Assembly: GCA_004356105.1 (NCBI GenBank)
Contig: SMYC01000214.1
Coordinates: 1-35,127 of the forward strand
Length of the DNA stretch: 35,127 nt
Direction: 5' to 3'
Origin: Acidobacteriota bacterium
Lineage (GTDB): Bacteria > Acidobacteriota > Vicinamibacteria > Marinacidobacterales > SMYC01
Position numbers and translations under genes: made by a program. Shown in pieces: positions 7,549 through 16,339 of the stretch. The stretch's first letter is position 1. Each line of letters starts with the position of its first letter. Below the pieces are notes generated by a model. That model made no database searches, was not told where the DNA came from, and worked only from the letters and a program-made list of their open reading frames with translations.

Positions 7549-9810
7549 ATGAGCACCGAGCGATTGCCACCCGACTACTCTGACTACGCGCCAGAGATCT
7601 ACCCGCGTGCTTCTCTGCGTGAAATCTACTTCGTGCTCCTCAAACATCGTTGGCCCTTCGTCGCCGTCATCCTCGCGACCTGGATGTTCGCTTTCATCTC
7701 AAAATATACCGAGACCCCCTACTACCGGGCCACGGCTCTCATTCAGATCGACTGGGGAAAGATCAACGTCGTCCAAGACGTCATGATCAACCCCTCACGC
7801 ACCTATGCCGATATCTACGGCACCCAGGAAAAGATCGTCAATAGCCGCCAGCTCGCCGAGCACGTCGTGGAAGATCTCGAGCTCTGGGAACACCCGCTCT
7901 TCGCGCCCGACCCCGACGCGCATCTCGACCAGAAGAAGGTCGTCAGCAATATCGGCCGCAGCATCCAAGCTATGGCCAATGTCAGCAGGGTCAAGAAAAC
8001 GCAGCTCATGGAAGTGAGCTTCGTGTCACCCGACCCCGAGCTCTCGGCTCAGTTAGCCAACTCGCTCGTCGTGCAATATCGGCAGTTCAACATCGATTCC
8101 GAATCAGGTCTCGCCCGCGACACGAGCAGCTTCATCGACGAGGAGATTGGAGAGCTCCGAAACGACATCCAAGAAAAAGAACGACTGCTGCGCGATTACA
8201 GCAGAGAGAATCAAATCGTGATCGCGGAAGATGAAAATAACAGCATCGTGATGCAGAGGCTCGAGACGCTCAACGAGCAGCTCGCCCAGGCGGAGGTACA
8301 GCGGACGGCCGCCGAGGCACGCTACGCGAATCTCGCGAGCGCGGACCCTTTTTCGCTCAGCGAAGTGCGTACTAGCGGTCCGGTGCGCGATCTCGAACGC
8401 AGATACTTGGATTTGAGCGAGAGATATAGCGAGCTCAGAACGACTTTCGGCCCCGATTGGCCGGAGATAAAGCGCGTGAAGGGCGCGCTGGACGAGACTA
8501 AGAGGGACCTGGATGTCGTCGCCACGGAACAAGCGGCCAAAGTCGTCGGAACGGCCAAGGGCGAGTTTCAGGAGGCGCGGGACCGCGAGAATTCGCTCCG
8601 GAAATCGCTGAACGCCCAAAAGTCGCAAGTCCGGAAACTCGCGCACGCCGCTTCGGATTACGGCCACATCAAAGCGGAGCTCGCCAATCAGAGGCAGATT
8701 CTAAAACGCCTTCTTCGTCGCCGAAGTGAGACCGCCATCACCGCGGAACTCGGGGAAAAACAGCCCGTCCGCGTCAAGTTCATCGAGAGAGCGGAGGCCC
8801 CGACCGTTCCGTTCGCGCCGGGCTCGAACCGTCGCTTCGCCTTGTTGCTCGCGCTCGGCGTCATTCTCGGTGCCGGCACCGCTTACCTCCTCGACCATTG
8901 GGACGACGCCATCCACACCGTAGACGACGTCAAACAACACGTTCCCCTCCCCTATCTCGGAATGATCCCCCGCTACGGCACGGACAGCGCGCTCAAGTCA
9001 ATAAAGAGCCGCCTCGCTCCTCGATCGGGAAACAGCCGAGGTCCCTTGGCCAGCGGCCGCGATGCCAAGCGGAGCACCTATCTACCCACGATATATGACA
9101 AACGCCCGGCTCTCGCGGAGAACCGCGACGCCCTGAGCGAGCGCTTCCGCTTCCTGCGGGGCTCGATGCTGCTGAGCACGCCGAACGCTGTCCCCAAGAT
9201 AGTACTGGTCACGAGCCCCGACAAGAATTGCGGCAAGACCTTCATCTCGAGCAATCTCAGCTGCGCGCTCGGCCAGCTAGACAAGAAAGTGCTTCTCATC
9301 GACAGCGACTTGCGCAATCCGCGCCTGCACCGCGTGTTCCGCTATCGCAATCGAGTCGGCCTGTCGAACGTCTTGACCGGACAGAAGTCGCTCAAGGACG
9401 GCTGCATCATGCGGACCGAGATACCCAATCTCTACCTCATGATGTCGGGCCCCAAGAGCCCGAACCCAGGCGAGCTTCTCGCGTCACCGGCGATGGAGCG
9501 CACCCTGAAAGAATGCGCGGAACATTTCGACTTCATCGTTCTGGATTCGGCGCCGCTTCTACCGGTATTCGACTCACACATCCTCTCTACCCGATGCGAC
9601 GGCGTCATCCTCGTGGCACGCGCCGGCGTCACTTCGCGCCACGCCGCGAAACAGAGCATCGAGCTCATTGAACGCGTCAACGGAAAAATCACGGGCTTGG
9701 TACTGAACGATGTCGATCTCAAGGACTACGCTCAGTACTATTATCATAGCCACTATGCCTACGAATCCGGTGCGTACATGGAAGACAACTCGATTGCAGG
9801 TCTAGGATGA
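7549..9810 (+). CDS. Wzz-type polysaccharide co-polymerase fused to bacterial tyrosine autokinase (BY-kinase)
   Basis: This 753-residue inner-membrane protein controls polymerisation and export of an exopolysaccharide. The Wzz part has membrane helices at about 35-50 and 430-448, with a coiled periplasmic region between (205-395). The cytoplasmic kinase follows: Walker A TSPDKNCGKT (555-564), Walker A' LLIDSD (582-587), and Walker B FIVLDSAP (662-669). The C-terminus is a tyrosine cluster (Y727, 730-732, 736, 738, 743) where autophosphorylation takes place in Wzc-like kinases. The Walker A loop lacks the usual leading glycine (CpsD-type 'PGEGKS'), a mild deviation. Start: ATG with GGAAGAG ahead. 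The next gene overlaps its stop by four bases (ATGA), implying translational coupling. Confidence 0.9.
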   Translation: MSTERLPPDYSDYAPEIYPRASLREIYFVLLKHRWPFVAVILATWMFAFISKYTETPYYRATALIQIDWGKINVVQDVMINPSRTYADIYGTQEKIVNSRQLAEHVVEDLELWEHPLFAPDPDAHLDQKKVVSNIGRSIQAMANVSRVKKTQLMEVSFVSPDPELSAQLANSLVVQYRQFNIDSESGLARDTSSFIDEEIGELRNDIQEKERLLRDYSRENQIVIAEDENNSIVMQRLETLNEQLAQAEVQRTAAEARYANLASADPFSLSEVRTSGPVRDLERRYLDLSERYSELRTTFGPDWPEIKRVKGALDETKRDLDVVATEQAAKVVGTAKGEFQEARDRENSLRKSLNAQKSQVRKLAHAASDYGHIKAELANQRQILKRLLRRRSETAITAELGEKQPVRVKFIERAEAPTVPFAPGSNRRFALLLALGVILGAGTAYLLDHWDDAIHTVDDVKQHVPLPYLGMIPRYGTDSALKSIKSRLAPRSGNSRGPLASGRDAKRSTYLPTIYDKRPALAENRDALSERFRFLRGSMLLSTPNAVPKIVLVTSPDKNCGKTFISSNLSCALGQLDKKVLLIDSDLRNPRLHRVFRYRNRVGLSNVLTGQKSLKDGCIMRTEIPNLYLMMSGPKSPNPGELLASPAMERTLKECAEHFDFIVLDSAPLLPVFDSHILSTRCDGVILVARAGVTSRHAAKQSIELIERVNGKITGLVLNDVDLKDYAQYYYHSHYAYESGAYMEDNSIAGLG

Positions 9811-10961
9811 AGTCTCTCCGCGCGGAGAAACGCACATGCCGCAGGGGGGCTTTAGCCGTGCTGCTCACCCTGCTCATGAGCCAAGGCGCCGTGGCGGCGG
9901 CGCTTGCGCGCGGCGCCATCGCCGGGAAGATTTTCGACAAGACAACGCAAGAGCTTCTCGAAGACGTCACCATCGGCGCCCACGCGCTGACTTCTGACGA
10001 GACGTTCGAAGCCACGACGGACGCGAACGGCGTCTATTATGTCGAGGACGCTCCCGACGGTGTCTATGCGTTCACGCTGAGGGCTGAAGGCATCGACTAT
10101 CCCGTGGCCGAGCGTTTCGACGTTCGCGTTGGAAGGCCTTTTCTTCTAGAAAGCTGCTTCGAGATCGACCGCAGCACACTCACGGCGAATGTGAGAGCCG
10201 AGTGTGACTCCGGCTTCACCGAGCTCGCCCGCGTCGTGAGTATCGGCCCTCATCGTTTCATGATTCCACAAGAGAGCTCTGCAGATCAGGAACAGCCGCC
10301 GTCGAACCCGACTTCTCCGGAGGGCGCGAAGGCCGACCCGCCGCCCAAAAAAGCCTTCATCGTTCCCGAGAACATCGAGCACCAAGAGCTCGAATGTCTC
10401 GTGCGTGACAGGTTCCCAATCGTCGACGCAGATATCAGTCCGGGAGACGAGGTGCAGACCTCCCGTGTGTATTTCCGCTCGGACAAGTACCCCGACTTCT
10501 ACTACGTCGAGATGACCGCCGAAAACCCGACCATCGACGATTTTCGCGCCGTTCTCCCGAAACCGGGCGTCGAGACGGAGCGTATCTACTACTACTTGGA
10601 AGCCATCGATTCGAACTTCGACAGTCTACAGACGCCCGAATTCGATCCCGCGGTGCTCGAGGTCGACGACTGTGACATCGACCCAGCCGCCATGTTCGCC
10701 GGCACCGATCCCGGGATCGTGATCGGCGCGACTACCGGCGGCGTGGCCGCCATTCCTCCCGGATTCCAAGCCATCGGGATTACGGGATTCATGAGCTCGG
10801 TCGGTGTCCTCACGACCGTGGCCGGAGCCGCTGCCGCTACCGGCGGCATCGCTTCCTCGACGGGGCTCATCTTGGTGGTCGCTGGCGGTACGGTGGCAGC
10901 CGCGGGCACGGTCGTTGTCACCGCTACTACGGGCGAGAAAGAGGCCTCCCCGCCTAAATAA
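9807..10961 (+). CDS. Exported protein with carboxypeptidase-regulatory-like domain and Gly/Ala-rich hydrophobic C-terminus
   Basis: The 384-residue protein has a signal peptide (about 1-35), then a beta-sandwich of the carboxypeptidase-regulatory type: 'GAIAGKIFDKTTQELLEDVT' followed by TDANGVYYVEDAPDGVYAF, the usual 'G.V.D..t..pl.ga.V...t...G.Y.....pG.Y' pattern. A Pro-rich linker (about 155-190) separates this from a second, probably Ig-like, domain ending in a cysteine. The C-terminus (about 305-375) is Gly/Ala/Thr/Val-rich and hydrophobic, consistent with one or two membrane segments. Its ATG overlaps the stop of the Wzz/kinase gene, so it is probably part of the same exopolysaccharide machinery, perhaps an envelope component. 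I do not recognise a named family for the full-length protein. Confidence 0.65.
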   Translation: MKSLRAEKRTCRRGALAVLLTLLMSQGAVAAALARGAIAGKIFDKTTQELLEDVTIGAHALTSDETFEATTDANGVYYVEDAPDGVYAFTLRAEGIDYPVAERFDVRVGRPFLLESCFEIDRSTLTANVRAECDSGFTELARVVSIGPHRFMIPQESSADQEQPPSNPTSPEGAKADPPPKKAFIVPENIEHQELECLVRDRFPIVDADISPGDEVQTSRVYFRSDKYPDFYYVEMTAENPTIDDFRAVLPKPGVETERIYYYLEAIDSNFDSLQTPEFDPAVLEVDDCDIDPAAMFAGTDPGIVIGATTGGVAAIPPGFQAIGITGFMSSVGVLTTVAGAAAATGGIASSTGLILVVAGGTVAAAGTVVVTATTGEKEASPPK

Positions 10962-10975
10962 GGGCGCGGCAAGCG

Positions 10976-12577
10976 CTACCCTCCCCGCACCATGGACGTG
11001 CGATGGGACCTCCGCGGAATCCGACTCGACGTGCGTTTTTCGCTCCGCGGCTCGAGCGAAACCGCCGCGGCAAGGACCACCGCAAAAAGAGCGAAGTTCG
11101 CCGGGAGATGGAGGCTGAAATCAGTGAAGCTGTGCAGAGCAACCGTGCTCACTGCGGCGACGTAACCCGCGTGCAAGTGAAGCAGGTCCGTATCGTGGAC
11201 GAGATCGGCACGGACACGCCGCGTCGAAGAGACGACGGCCGCGCCTATCCAAAGGAGGAGCAGGAGCCCGGGGAGCCCCAGCTCGATCGCGAGCTGGAGA
11301 TAGTCGTTATGCGCCCAGCTATAGAAGATCTGCCCGCCAAAACTGCGATAGGCGGCGCCCACATATCGGAACGAGCTCAAACCCGAACCGGTCAACCAAA
11401 AGTCACCGACCGCGGGCAGACTGTCGCGCCAGACCGCTATTCGGCCCTGCTCCTTGAGCCAGTCCTGCCCGAGGGTCTCGAGCTGGAAACGCCCCAAGAG
11501 CGGCTCGATGCCAATCCAGACGACGATCCCCAAAATCGCGAGCGCCAGCGCAAAGAGCGCGCGCCGCGACGTCCCCGAGCCTCGCCGCTCCGTCCTCATG
11601 GATGTCAACCCTATCCAGATGGCACAGCCCACGAGACCGAAAGCTAGACCGGAGCGGGAAAGCGACATGATGAGTCCGAGGCCGCAGAGAAAGACGCCTA
11701 TCCCTGCAATGAAAGCAAGCGCGTGGTGGTCCCACGGCTCGCCGCGGCCACCGCTCTTCTTCCGCTCACGATAGGACGATAGCCAGCCCAAGCCGACGAA
11801 GAGCAACATGCTTTGATACGCGGCATAGTGATTCGGGTTTCCGAAGGTGCCCGTCGCACGCAGCGCCTCTGGCTCCCTTCCAAATAAACTTTGAAACTCC
11901 AAGAGCCACTGTGCGACGCCGAGAGCACCCGATAGGGCCCCGACGACAAGCAGCAAGAATCCTAGGCGCACGCTCGCCTCCGCGTCTCGGGCAAAGCGTA
12001 GGGCGAGGACGAACACCGCAAGAACGGCGAACCACAGCCAAATGGCCCGAAACGTCACGAAAGGCGCGAGGCTCCAGGGTGCCGAAGTCAAGGACTCACC
12101 CGCGAGCTCGAGCGAGCCGCTCCACCATCGGTGGGCCTCGGGAGAAACGGATGCGAGCACATCGCCATCGAGAGGGATCAAGCCGAGCAGGATCCACACG
12201 GTGATCAAAACGAGCGGCATTCCGAGACCGGTCCGCTTCAACGGGATTCCGTGGAAGTAGACAAAGCGGCCGACGTTTAACTCGATCGCTTCGCTCTCGC
12301 CTTCGCCCGGGATAACGATCTCGATGTCGGGCGCTTTGGCTCGCCGTGTCAACCAGCGCGCGAGACCAGGGTGACGCATGTGAAACGGCAGCCGCTTCCA
12401 GGCGCGATGGCGAAGCACCCGCGTCGAGGCTTCCTCCTTCGAAGCGAGTAGCGTCCGGAGAGTCAGCGTGAGAACACAAAAAGTCGCGCCGAGCTCGAGG
12501 CTCAAAGTGGCCCAAGGCGCGTAGCCACCTCGTCCGAGAGTGACGATGACCAGAAGCAAGGTCAGGACCAGCGTCAC
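10976..12577 (-). CDS. O-antigen ligase / polysaccharide polymerase-like membrane protein (Wzy_C family)
   Basis: The 533-residue protein has about eleven or twelve hydrophobic segments. The family landmarks are visible in order: GNPNHYAAY (246-254), LSRSG (306-310), the long periplasmic loop with WAHNDYLQLAIELGLPG (421-437), whose histidine is functionally important in WaaL/Wzy ligases, and DFSLHLPANF (486-495). Such proteins join or polymerise lipid-linked glycans on the periplasmic side. The start codon overlaps the stop of the upstream TPR gene by four bases, so the two are one translationally coupled unit on the minus strand, convergent with the Wzz/kinase operon. Polymerase versus ligase cannot be settled from sequence. 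A longer-than-usual soluble insertion lies at about 45-115. Confidence 0.85.
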   Translation of the reverse strand: MTLVLTLLLVIVTLGRGGYAPWATLSLELGATFCVLTLTLRTLLASKEEASTRVLRHRAWKRLPFHMRHPGLARWLTRRAKAPDIEIVIPGEGESEAIELNVGRFVYFHGIPLKRTGLGMPLVLITVWILLGLIPLDGDVLASVSPEAHRWWSGSLELAGESLTSAPWSLAPFVTFRAIWLWFAVLAVFVLALRFARDAEASVRLGFLLLVVGALSGALGVAQWLLEFQSLFGREPEALRATGTFGNPNHYAAYQSMLLFVGLGWLSSYRERKKSGGRGEPWDHHALAFIAGIGVFLCGLGLIMSLSRSGLAFGLVGCAIWIGLTSMRTERRGSGTSRRALFALALAILGIVVWIGIEPLLGRFQLETLGQDWLKEQGRIAVWRDSLPAVGDFWLTGSGLSSFRYVGAAYRSFGGQIFYSWAHNDYLQLAIELGLPGLLLLLWIGAAVVSSTRRVRADLVHDTDLLHLHAGYVAAVSTVALHSFTDFSLHLPANFALFAVVLAAAVSLEPRSEKRTSSRIPRRSHRTSMVRGG

Positions 12578-13761
12578 GGTGTCGCCCGCAGAAGTTGTTT
12601 CAAATCGGCCTTTGCTTGCGGATGCGTGGCGTCGACGCGCAAAACGCTCTCGAAGGCTTCGATGGCACCTTCCCTATCGCCTGAGCGATGGCGCGCCGCC
12701 CCCAATCCGTAGAGAGCGGGCACGAATGCGCTGTTGCGAGACAATGCTTGTCCATAGAAACTCTCCGCACTCAGCCACTGTTGACGGCGACCATACTCAT
12801 CTCCCAAAGAGCACAGGAATTCGAGGGTGATGCGTCCCGAGGATCCGTATTTCTCCTCGACTCGGGCGAGCGCCTGCTCGAGGACGCGATCGGAGGCCTC
12901 CAGGTCACCGAGCTCGGCATAGGTTCGTGACATCAGGAGCACCGGCTCGAGCGAGCTCGAGGCAGGGCCGCGCCCCTTCTCCAAGACCGCTTGCCATTTT
13001 TGCGCCGCGTTCAACGCGAGGTCAAAGTCTCCTCCTTCGAGTCCGATCTGCGCCGCCGTCCGCAAGAGGTCTGGATCACTCAATTGTTCGAGGCGCTCGT
13101 GCAAGATCGCGAATCCGACCTCGTAGTAGTGCCCCGCGAGAAGCGCGTCCAGGAGATGACGCTGCGCCAAGGGAGCGGGAGGGGTAAGCGCCACCCAACG
13201 CTCCGGCGGGATCCGATAGAGGCGCAGCGCTTCGAGTGCGGGCCAAGTGAGCTCGGGCTCGAGCTCCATGCCCCTTTTCATATGCTTCTCGGCGACCGGC
13301 AACGGATCTTTCAACAAGCCCGGCAACAAGCCCGGCGCATCAGGGTCCTGCCAACCATTCAAGCTCGTCCGCGACTTCAAAAGCCACGTCGCGAACGCCA
13401 GGTGAAGTCTTCCGTTCGCCGGGTAGCGCGCGATGGCGGCTTCGAACCCTTTTCGGATCGAGGACACGTCTTCGAAGCGGTTCGCGTGATAGGTCGCGAT
13501 GAAAAACGGAGTTTGGTAAAACGTTGGCGCCTCGCCCAGTGCTCTATACGCAAGCGCGAGCTCGCTCGGGCCGAAACGCTGCGCGTCGAATCGATGCTGC
13601 AAAGCTCCGAGCAGCGCGTCCGGATGCCGGAGGCGCGCGACCTCTTCTTCGCCGAGCCCAACTGGGTCGCGCGCGGCACGCTCCTGCTCAAAAAGATAGA
13701 GCGCACCCGTCGCATAAACCGCGGACAGGCCCGCCGCAAGGAGGACCAAAAGACTGCGCAT
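12574..13761 (-). CDS. TPR-repeat protein with N-terminal membrane anchor
   Basis: The 395-residue protein begins with one hydrophobic segment (MRSLLVLLAAGLSAVYATGA), probably an anchor or uncleaved signal. The remainder is helical. Near the C-terminus are clear tetratricopeptide units: 'ALSRNSAFVPALYGLGAARH' followed by RSGDREGAIEAFESVLRVDA, with the W/LxxLG/YxxAF and P positions conserved. Less regular helical pairs occupy the middle. It is the first gene of a two-gene unit with the O-antigen ligase-like protein (ATGA overlap), so it may scaffold the polysaccharide assembly machinery. Divergent from the nucleotidyltransferase gene across 90 bases. Confidence 0.75.
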   Translation of the reverse strand: MRSLLVLLAAGLSAVYATGALYLFEQERAARDPVGLGEEEVARLRHPDALLGALQHRFDAQRFGPSELALAYRALGEAPTFYQTPFFIATYHANRFEDVSSIRKGFEAAIARYPANGRLHLAFATWLLKSRTSLNGWQDPDAPGLLPGLLKDPLPVAEKHMKRGMELEPELTWPALEALRLYRIPPERWVALTPPAPLAQRHLLDALLAGHYYEVGFAILHERLEQLSDPDLLRTAAQIGLEGGDFDLALNAAQKWQAVLEKGRGPASSSLEPVLLMSRTYAELGDLEASDRVLEQALARVEEKYGSSGRITLEFLCSLGDEYGRRQQWLSAESFYGQALSRNSAFVPALYGLGAARHRSGDREGAIEAFESVLRVDATHPQAKADLKQLLRATP

Positions 13762-13851
13762 GATGGGGTTAGAGGGTATTTAAAAAATGGTAACACGGGT
13801 ACGACGCAACCGCCTCTGTCATCATCCGGATCTATTCGGTATCCTGGATCG

Positions 13852-14982
13852 ATGTCCCTCGAGCTTCTCGGATCGATTTTAGGCAACACGCCGGACGCGC
13901 GCGTCGACCCGGACGCATGGGACGCGTTGACCGATCTCGCCATCCGCGAGCGGGTCGCTCCGCTGTTGTCACGACGGCTCGAAGCACGAGACGACCTTCC
14001 CGACATGGCTCGACAGAAACTTCGAGGCGAGCTGTACAACACGGGCGCCCTTAACCTCGTGCTCTATCGCGAGCTCGCGCGACTGCTCGAGGGTGCGCCC
14101 GGGCGGGTGGTGATACTCAAAGGTGCCGCTCTCGCGACGAGCCTGTATGACGACCCGGCACTCCGGCCGATGTGTGACATCGATGTGCTCGTGCGTCGCG
14201 AGGAGCTCGCCCTCTGGACGCGACATGTGACCGATCTCGGTTACGAGCGCGCGTCGCCCGAGATGGCTCGAGGTCTTTCCGAAGCCGTGCACTACCATGT
14301 CGCGTTTCGCGGCGGCCCTCATCGCGACACGGTGATCGAGCTTCATTGGAGCCTGATCGGTGGCGACGGCGATTGGCGCGCGCCCGACATTGATTGGTTC
14401 TGGACCCAGACGGAGCCGTGGCGCCCGCCGGAAGCTTCGCCCGGCGCCGAGGCGTTGCAGCTGACGCCCGCGGCGCGACTCCTCTATTTGAGCGCGCACG
14501 CCATGCTGCAGCACGGCAGCGCGGGAACACGCCTAATCTGGCTCTACGACATCTACCGCGTCCTCGAACGCGATGGCGCGCGTCTCTCGTGGCCGGAGAT
14601 CGTCGAAAGAGCGCGCGCTCTCGAGTGGGACACGGCCGTGGCCGAAGCGCTCGACAGGGCCGAGGGGCTCTTCCACGCGCCCGTGCCGCCCGGTGTAAGC
14701 GAAGCGCTTCGAACGCGCGCCGCGGCGAGAAGCCGCGCGCACGTGGCCGAGAAGGCCGATAGCCGTACGAGCCAAGCTGAGCTCGTCTTGCGCGAGCTCA
14801 AGTGCCTCGACTGGTTTGGCCGCATCCGGCTCGGCCTCGCCATCGTGTTCCCGAGCCCGACCTACCTGAAGTGGCGCTATCCCAGAACGGGACGGATGTG
14901 GCCGCTCGCCTATTTCTATCGATGGTCGGTCGTCGCCGCGAAAGCCGTCTTCCTCCTGAAACGACAAAAAGCGCATCCGTGA
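13852..14982 (+). CDS. Nucleotidyltransferase-family protein (NTP_transf_5, PF14907)
   Basis: I place the start at the ATG at 13852, giving 376 residues. The open frame extends far upstream but only antisense to the TPR gene. Family landmarks are 'VVILKGAALATSLYDDPALR' (87-106) and PMCDIDVLV (106-114), whose Asp109 and Asp111 are the metal-binding pair of the pol-beta-type nucleotidyltransferase fold. IELHWSL and 'LLYLSAHAMLQHGSAG' further on are also typical. Genes of this family occur in lasso-peptide clusters and beside HprK-related/PqqD genes in exopolysaccharide (exosortase-type) loci; this is family knowledge. Here it heads a set with PqqD-like, HPr-kinase-like, radical SAM and B2-like proteins, separated from PqqD by 113 bases. 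It presumably modifies the peptide product or a partner. Confidence 0.8.
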   Translation: MSLELLGSILGNTPDARVDPDAWDALTDLAIRERVAPLLSRRLEARDDLPDMARQKLRGELYNTGALNLVLYRELARLLEGAPGRVVILKGAALATSLYDDPALRPMCDIDVLVRREELALWTRHVTDLGYERASPEMARGLSEAVHYHVAFRGGPHRDTVIELHWSLIGGDGDWRAPDIDWFWTQTEPWRPPEASPGAEALQLTPAARLLYLSAHAMLQHGSAGTRLIWLYDIYRVLERDGARLSWPEIVERARALEWDTAVAEALDRAEGLFHAPVPPGVSEALRTRAAARSRAHVAEKADSRTSQAELVLRELKCLDWFGRIRLGLAIVFPSPTYLKWRYPRTGRMWPLAYFYRWSVVAAKAVFLLKRQKAHP

Positions 14983-15095
14983 ATACCTTCACTGTGTTGA
15001 CAAGCGGCCTATCTTCTGGTGTCGTAGAAGTTATAGCGAAATCCTGATTTCCAAAAAGAGCTGGGCGACCGAATTCGGACGTCCGGGGAGGGTTC

Positions 15096-15518
15096 ATGGC
15101 ACTCCGACGTGCGAGTCACGTCGCCTGGCGACGTGTTGGTGACGAGACCGTCTTGATCCATCTCAAGACGAAGCGCATCTATGTATTGAATCCGAGCGGC
15201 GGGTTTTTCTGGCACCGCCTCGACGGCGCACGAGGTACGAACGAGATCTTGGACAGCACGGCCATTGCCGAGCTTCCCTCGAGCGCCGTGAACGAGCTCG
15301 ATCTTTTCTGGGAGAAGCTCGCCGATGCCGAGCTCATTGAGAAAGGAGAAAAGAGCGAGCCATCCGACAGCACGGTCGCCCGAAACGATAGCGACTATCC
15401 ACTTGCGAGCTTCGTCCCGCCCGAGCTCGTCTGGCAAGAACAACTCAGGAACTTTGGCCAGAGCTGCGCCAACATGTCAGGCGAGAGCCCGTTATGCGAC
15501 ACGGCTCCCTCGTTCTGA
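15096..15518 (+). CDS. PqqD-like peptide-recognition protein with C-terminal leader/core-like tail
   Basis: The 140-residue protein starts at an ATG behind GGGGAGGG. Residues about 5-85 form a PqqD/RRE domain, with the family signatures 'VAWRRVGDETVLIHLKTKRI' (9-28) and YVLNPSGGFFWHRLDG (29-44), then the helical part ending near LADAELIEKG. After a polar linker (86-105) comes a tail, PPELVWQEQLRNFGQSC (108-124) and ANMSGESPLCDTAPSF (125-140). Pro109-Leu111 and Phe120-Gly121 resemble the 'YxxPxLxxxGxF'-type leader motif that RREs bind in lasso and related pathways, and two cysteines (124, 134) follow. PqqD alone is about 90 residues, so the tail is an extra module, possibly the modified peptide itself. 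It overlaps the kinase gene by 25 bases. Confidence 0.8.
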   Translation: MALRRASHVAWRRVGDETVLIHLKTKRIYVLNPSGGFFWHRLDGARGTNEILDSTAIAELPSSAVNELDLFWEKLADAELIEKGEKSEPSDSTVARNDSDYPLASFVPPELVWQEQLRNFGQSCANMSGESPLCDTAPSF

Positions 15519-16339
15519 CGCCACCCCCGTTGCGGAAGGCGGCTCGGTTGCGTTCGGGCCCCTATCGATTCGGTGAGACGTCTTTCATCTTCGAGAGCTC
15601 CGATAACACGTGGCTCGGCTACCTCGACAAGCGCTACGACACGTTTCGCTCGACGTCATCGCAGAACACGTTTACGTTGGATTTCGAGTCCACCACCGAT
15701 AGGATTCCCGAGGGCATGACGTCCCCTCTCGCGACCCATGTCGAAGCGCACGAAATCGAGCCGCGTAGAAACGGCTTCCTCGTGCGCACCGCGACCGTGT
15801 CGGCTACGGTGGATCTCGAGGCCCGCCGCGCGACGCTGCAAGGTCCGCGGGCAGCCTACCCGCTCGATAACCTGCTCCGCTACCTACTCCCCGCGCTGAG
15901 CGAGCAAGGGGTGCTGTTTCACAGCGCGGCGCTCGAAGGCGTTATCGCTTGCGGTCCTTCTGGCGCGGGTAAATCCACGCTCGCATCCTTTGCGGGAAAG
16001 CGCGCTCTGTGCGACGAGCTCTGCGCGGTGCGCGGCAACGCGGAGGGTCACTATCGCGCCACATCGCTTCCTTATTGGCAAGCGCGTCCGGGCTCGACGA
16101 AGCTCCAAGCCGTGCTACTCCTGCGCCACGCGACCCGCCATCGACTCAGACGCGTCTCTACAAGCGAGGCATTGAGACGGCTCTCGACCGAGATCCTCTG
16201 GCCGGTAGAGATCTCGAGCGCCATGGAGCGCGCCTTGGACCAAATCTCCGGCCTCGTCCAATCGGTTCCGGTGTTCGAGCTCGCCTTCGCGAACGATCCG
16301 AGCGCCTGGGACTTTATCGAGGAGCATGTACTGTCATGA
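15494..16339 (+). CDS. HPr-kinase-related P-loop kinase (HprK-like, RiPP/exosortase-locus type)
   Basis: The 281-residue protein has an N-terminal beta-rich region (1-120) and a C-terminal HprK-like kinase domain. The P-loop is GPSGAGKST (154-162), preceded by 'LLPALSEQGVLFHSAALEGV' (131-150) with His143 in the place expected for this family and followed by ALCDELCAVRG (171-181), whose acidic pair corresponds to the metal/catalytic acids. There is no HPr or PTS gene nearby. Related kinases phosphorylate lasso peptides in some Bacillota, and 'HprK-related kinase A' genes accompany PqqD genes in exosortase loci; both are prior knowledge. It lies inside a run of overlapping genes: 25 bases with PqqD, four bases (ATGA) with the radical SAM gene. 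Its substrate may be the PqqD tail. Confidence 0.8.
   Translation: MRHGSLVLTPPPLRKAARLRSGPYRFGETSFIFESSDNTWLGYLDKRYDTFRSTSSQNTFTLDFESTTDRIPEGMTSPLATHVEAHEIEPRRNGFLVRTATVSATVDLEARRATLQGPRAAYPLDNLLRYLLPALSEQGVLFHSAALEGVIACGPSGAGKSTLASFAGKRALCDELCAVRGNAEGHYRATSLPYWQARPGSTKLQAVLLLRHATRHRLRRVSTSEALRRLSTEILWPVEISSAMERALDQISGLVQSVPVFELAFANDPSAWDFIEEHVLS

Noticed and set aside
12991..13851. Plus-strand extension of the nucleotidyltransferase frame to 663 residues
   Set aside because: It runs antisense to the TPR gene and is basic, low-quality sequence without family resemblance. The family-like protein starts at 13852.
14997..15030. TTGACA box ahead of the PqqD-like gene
   Set aside because: A perfect -35 hexamer, but no acceptable -10 box at 16-18 bases. 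The nearest candidates are 21-22 bases away. Not annotated as a promoter.
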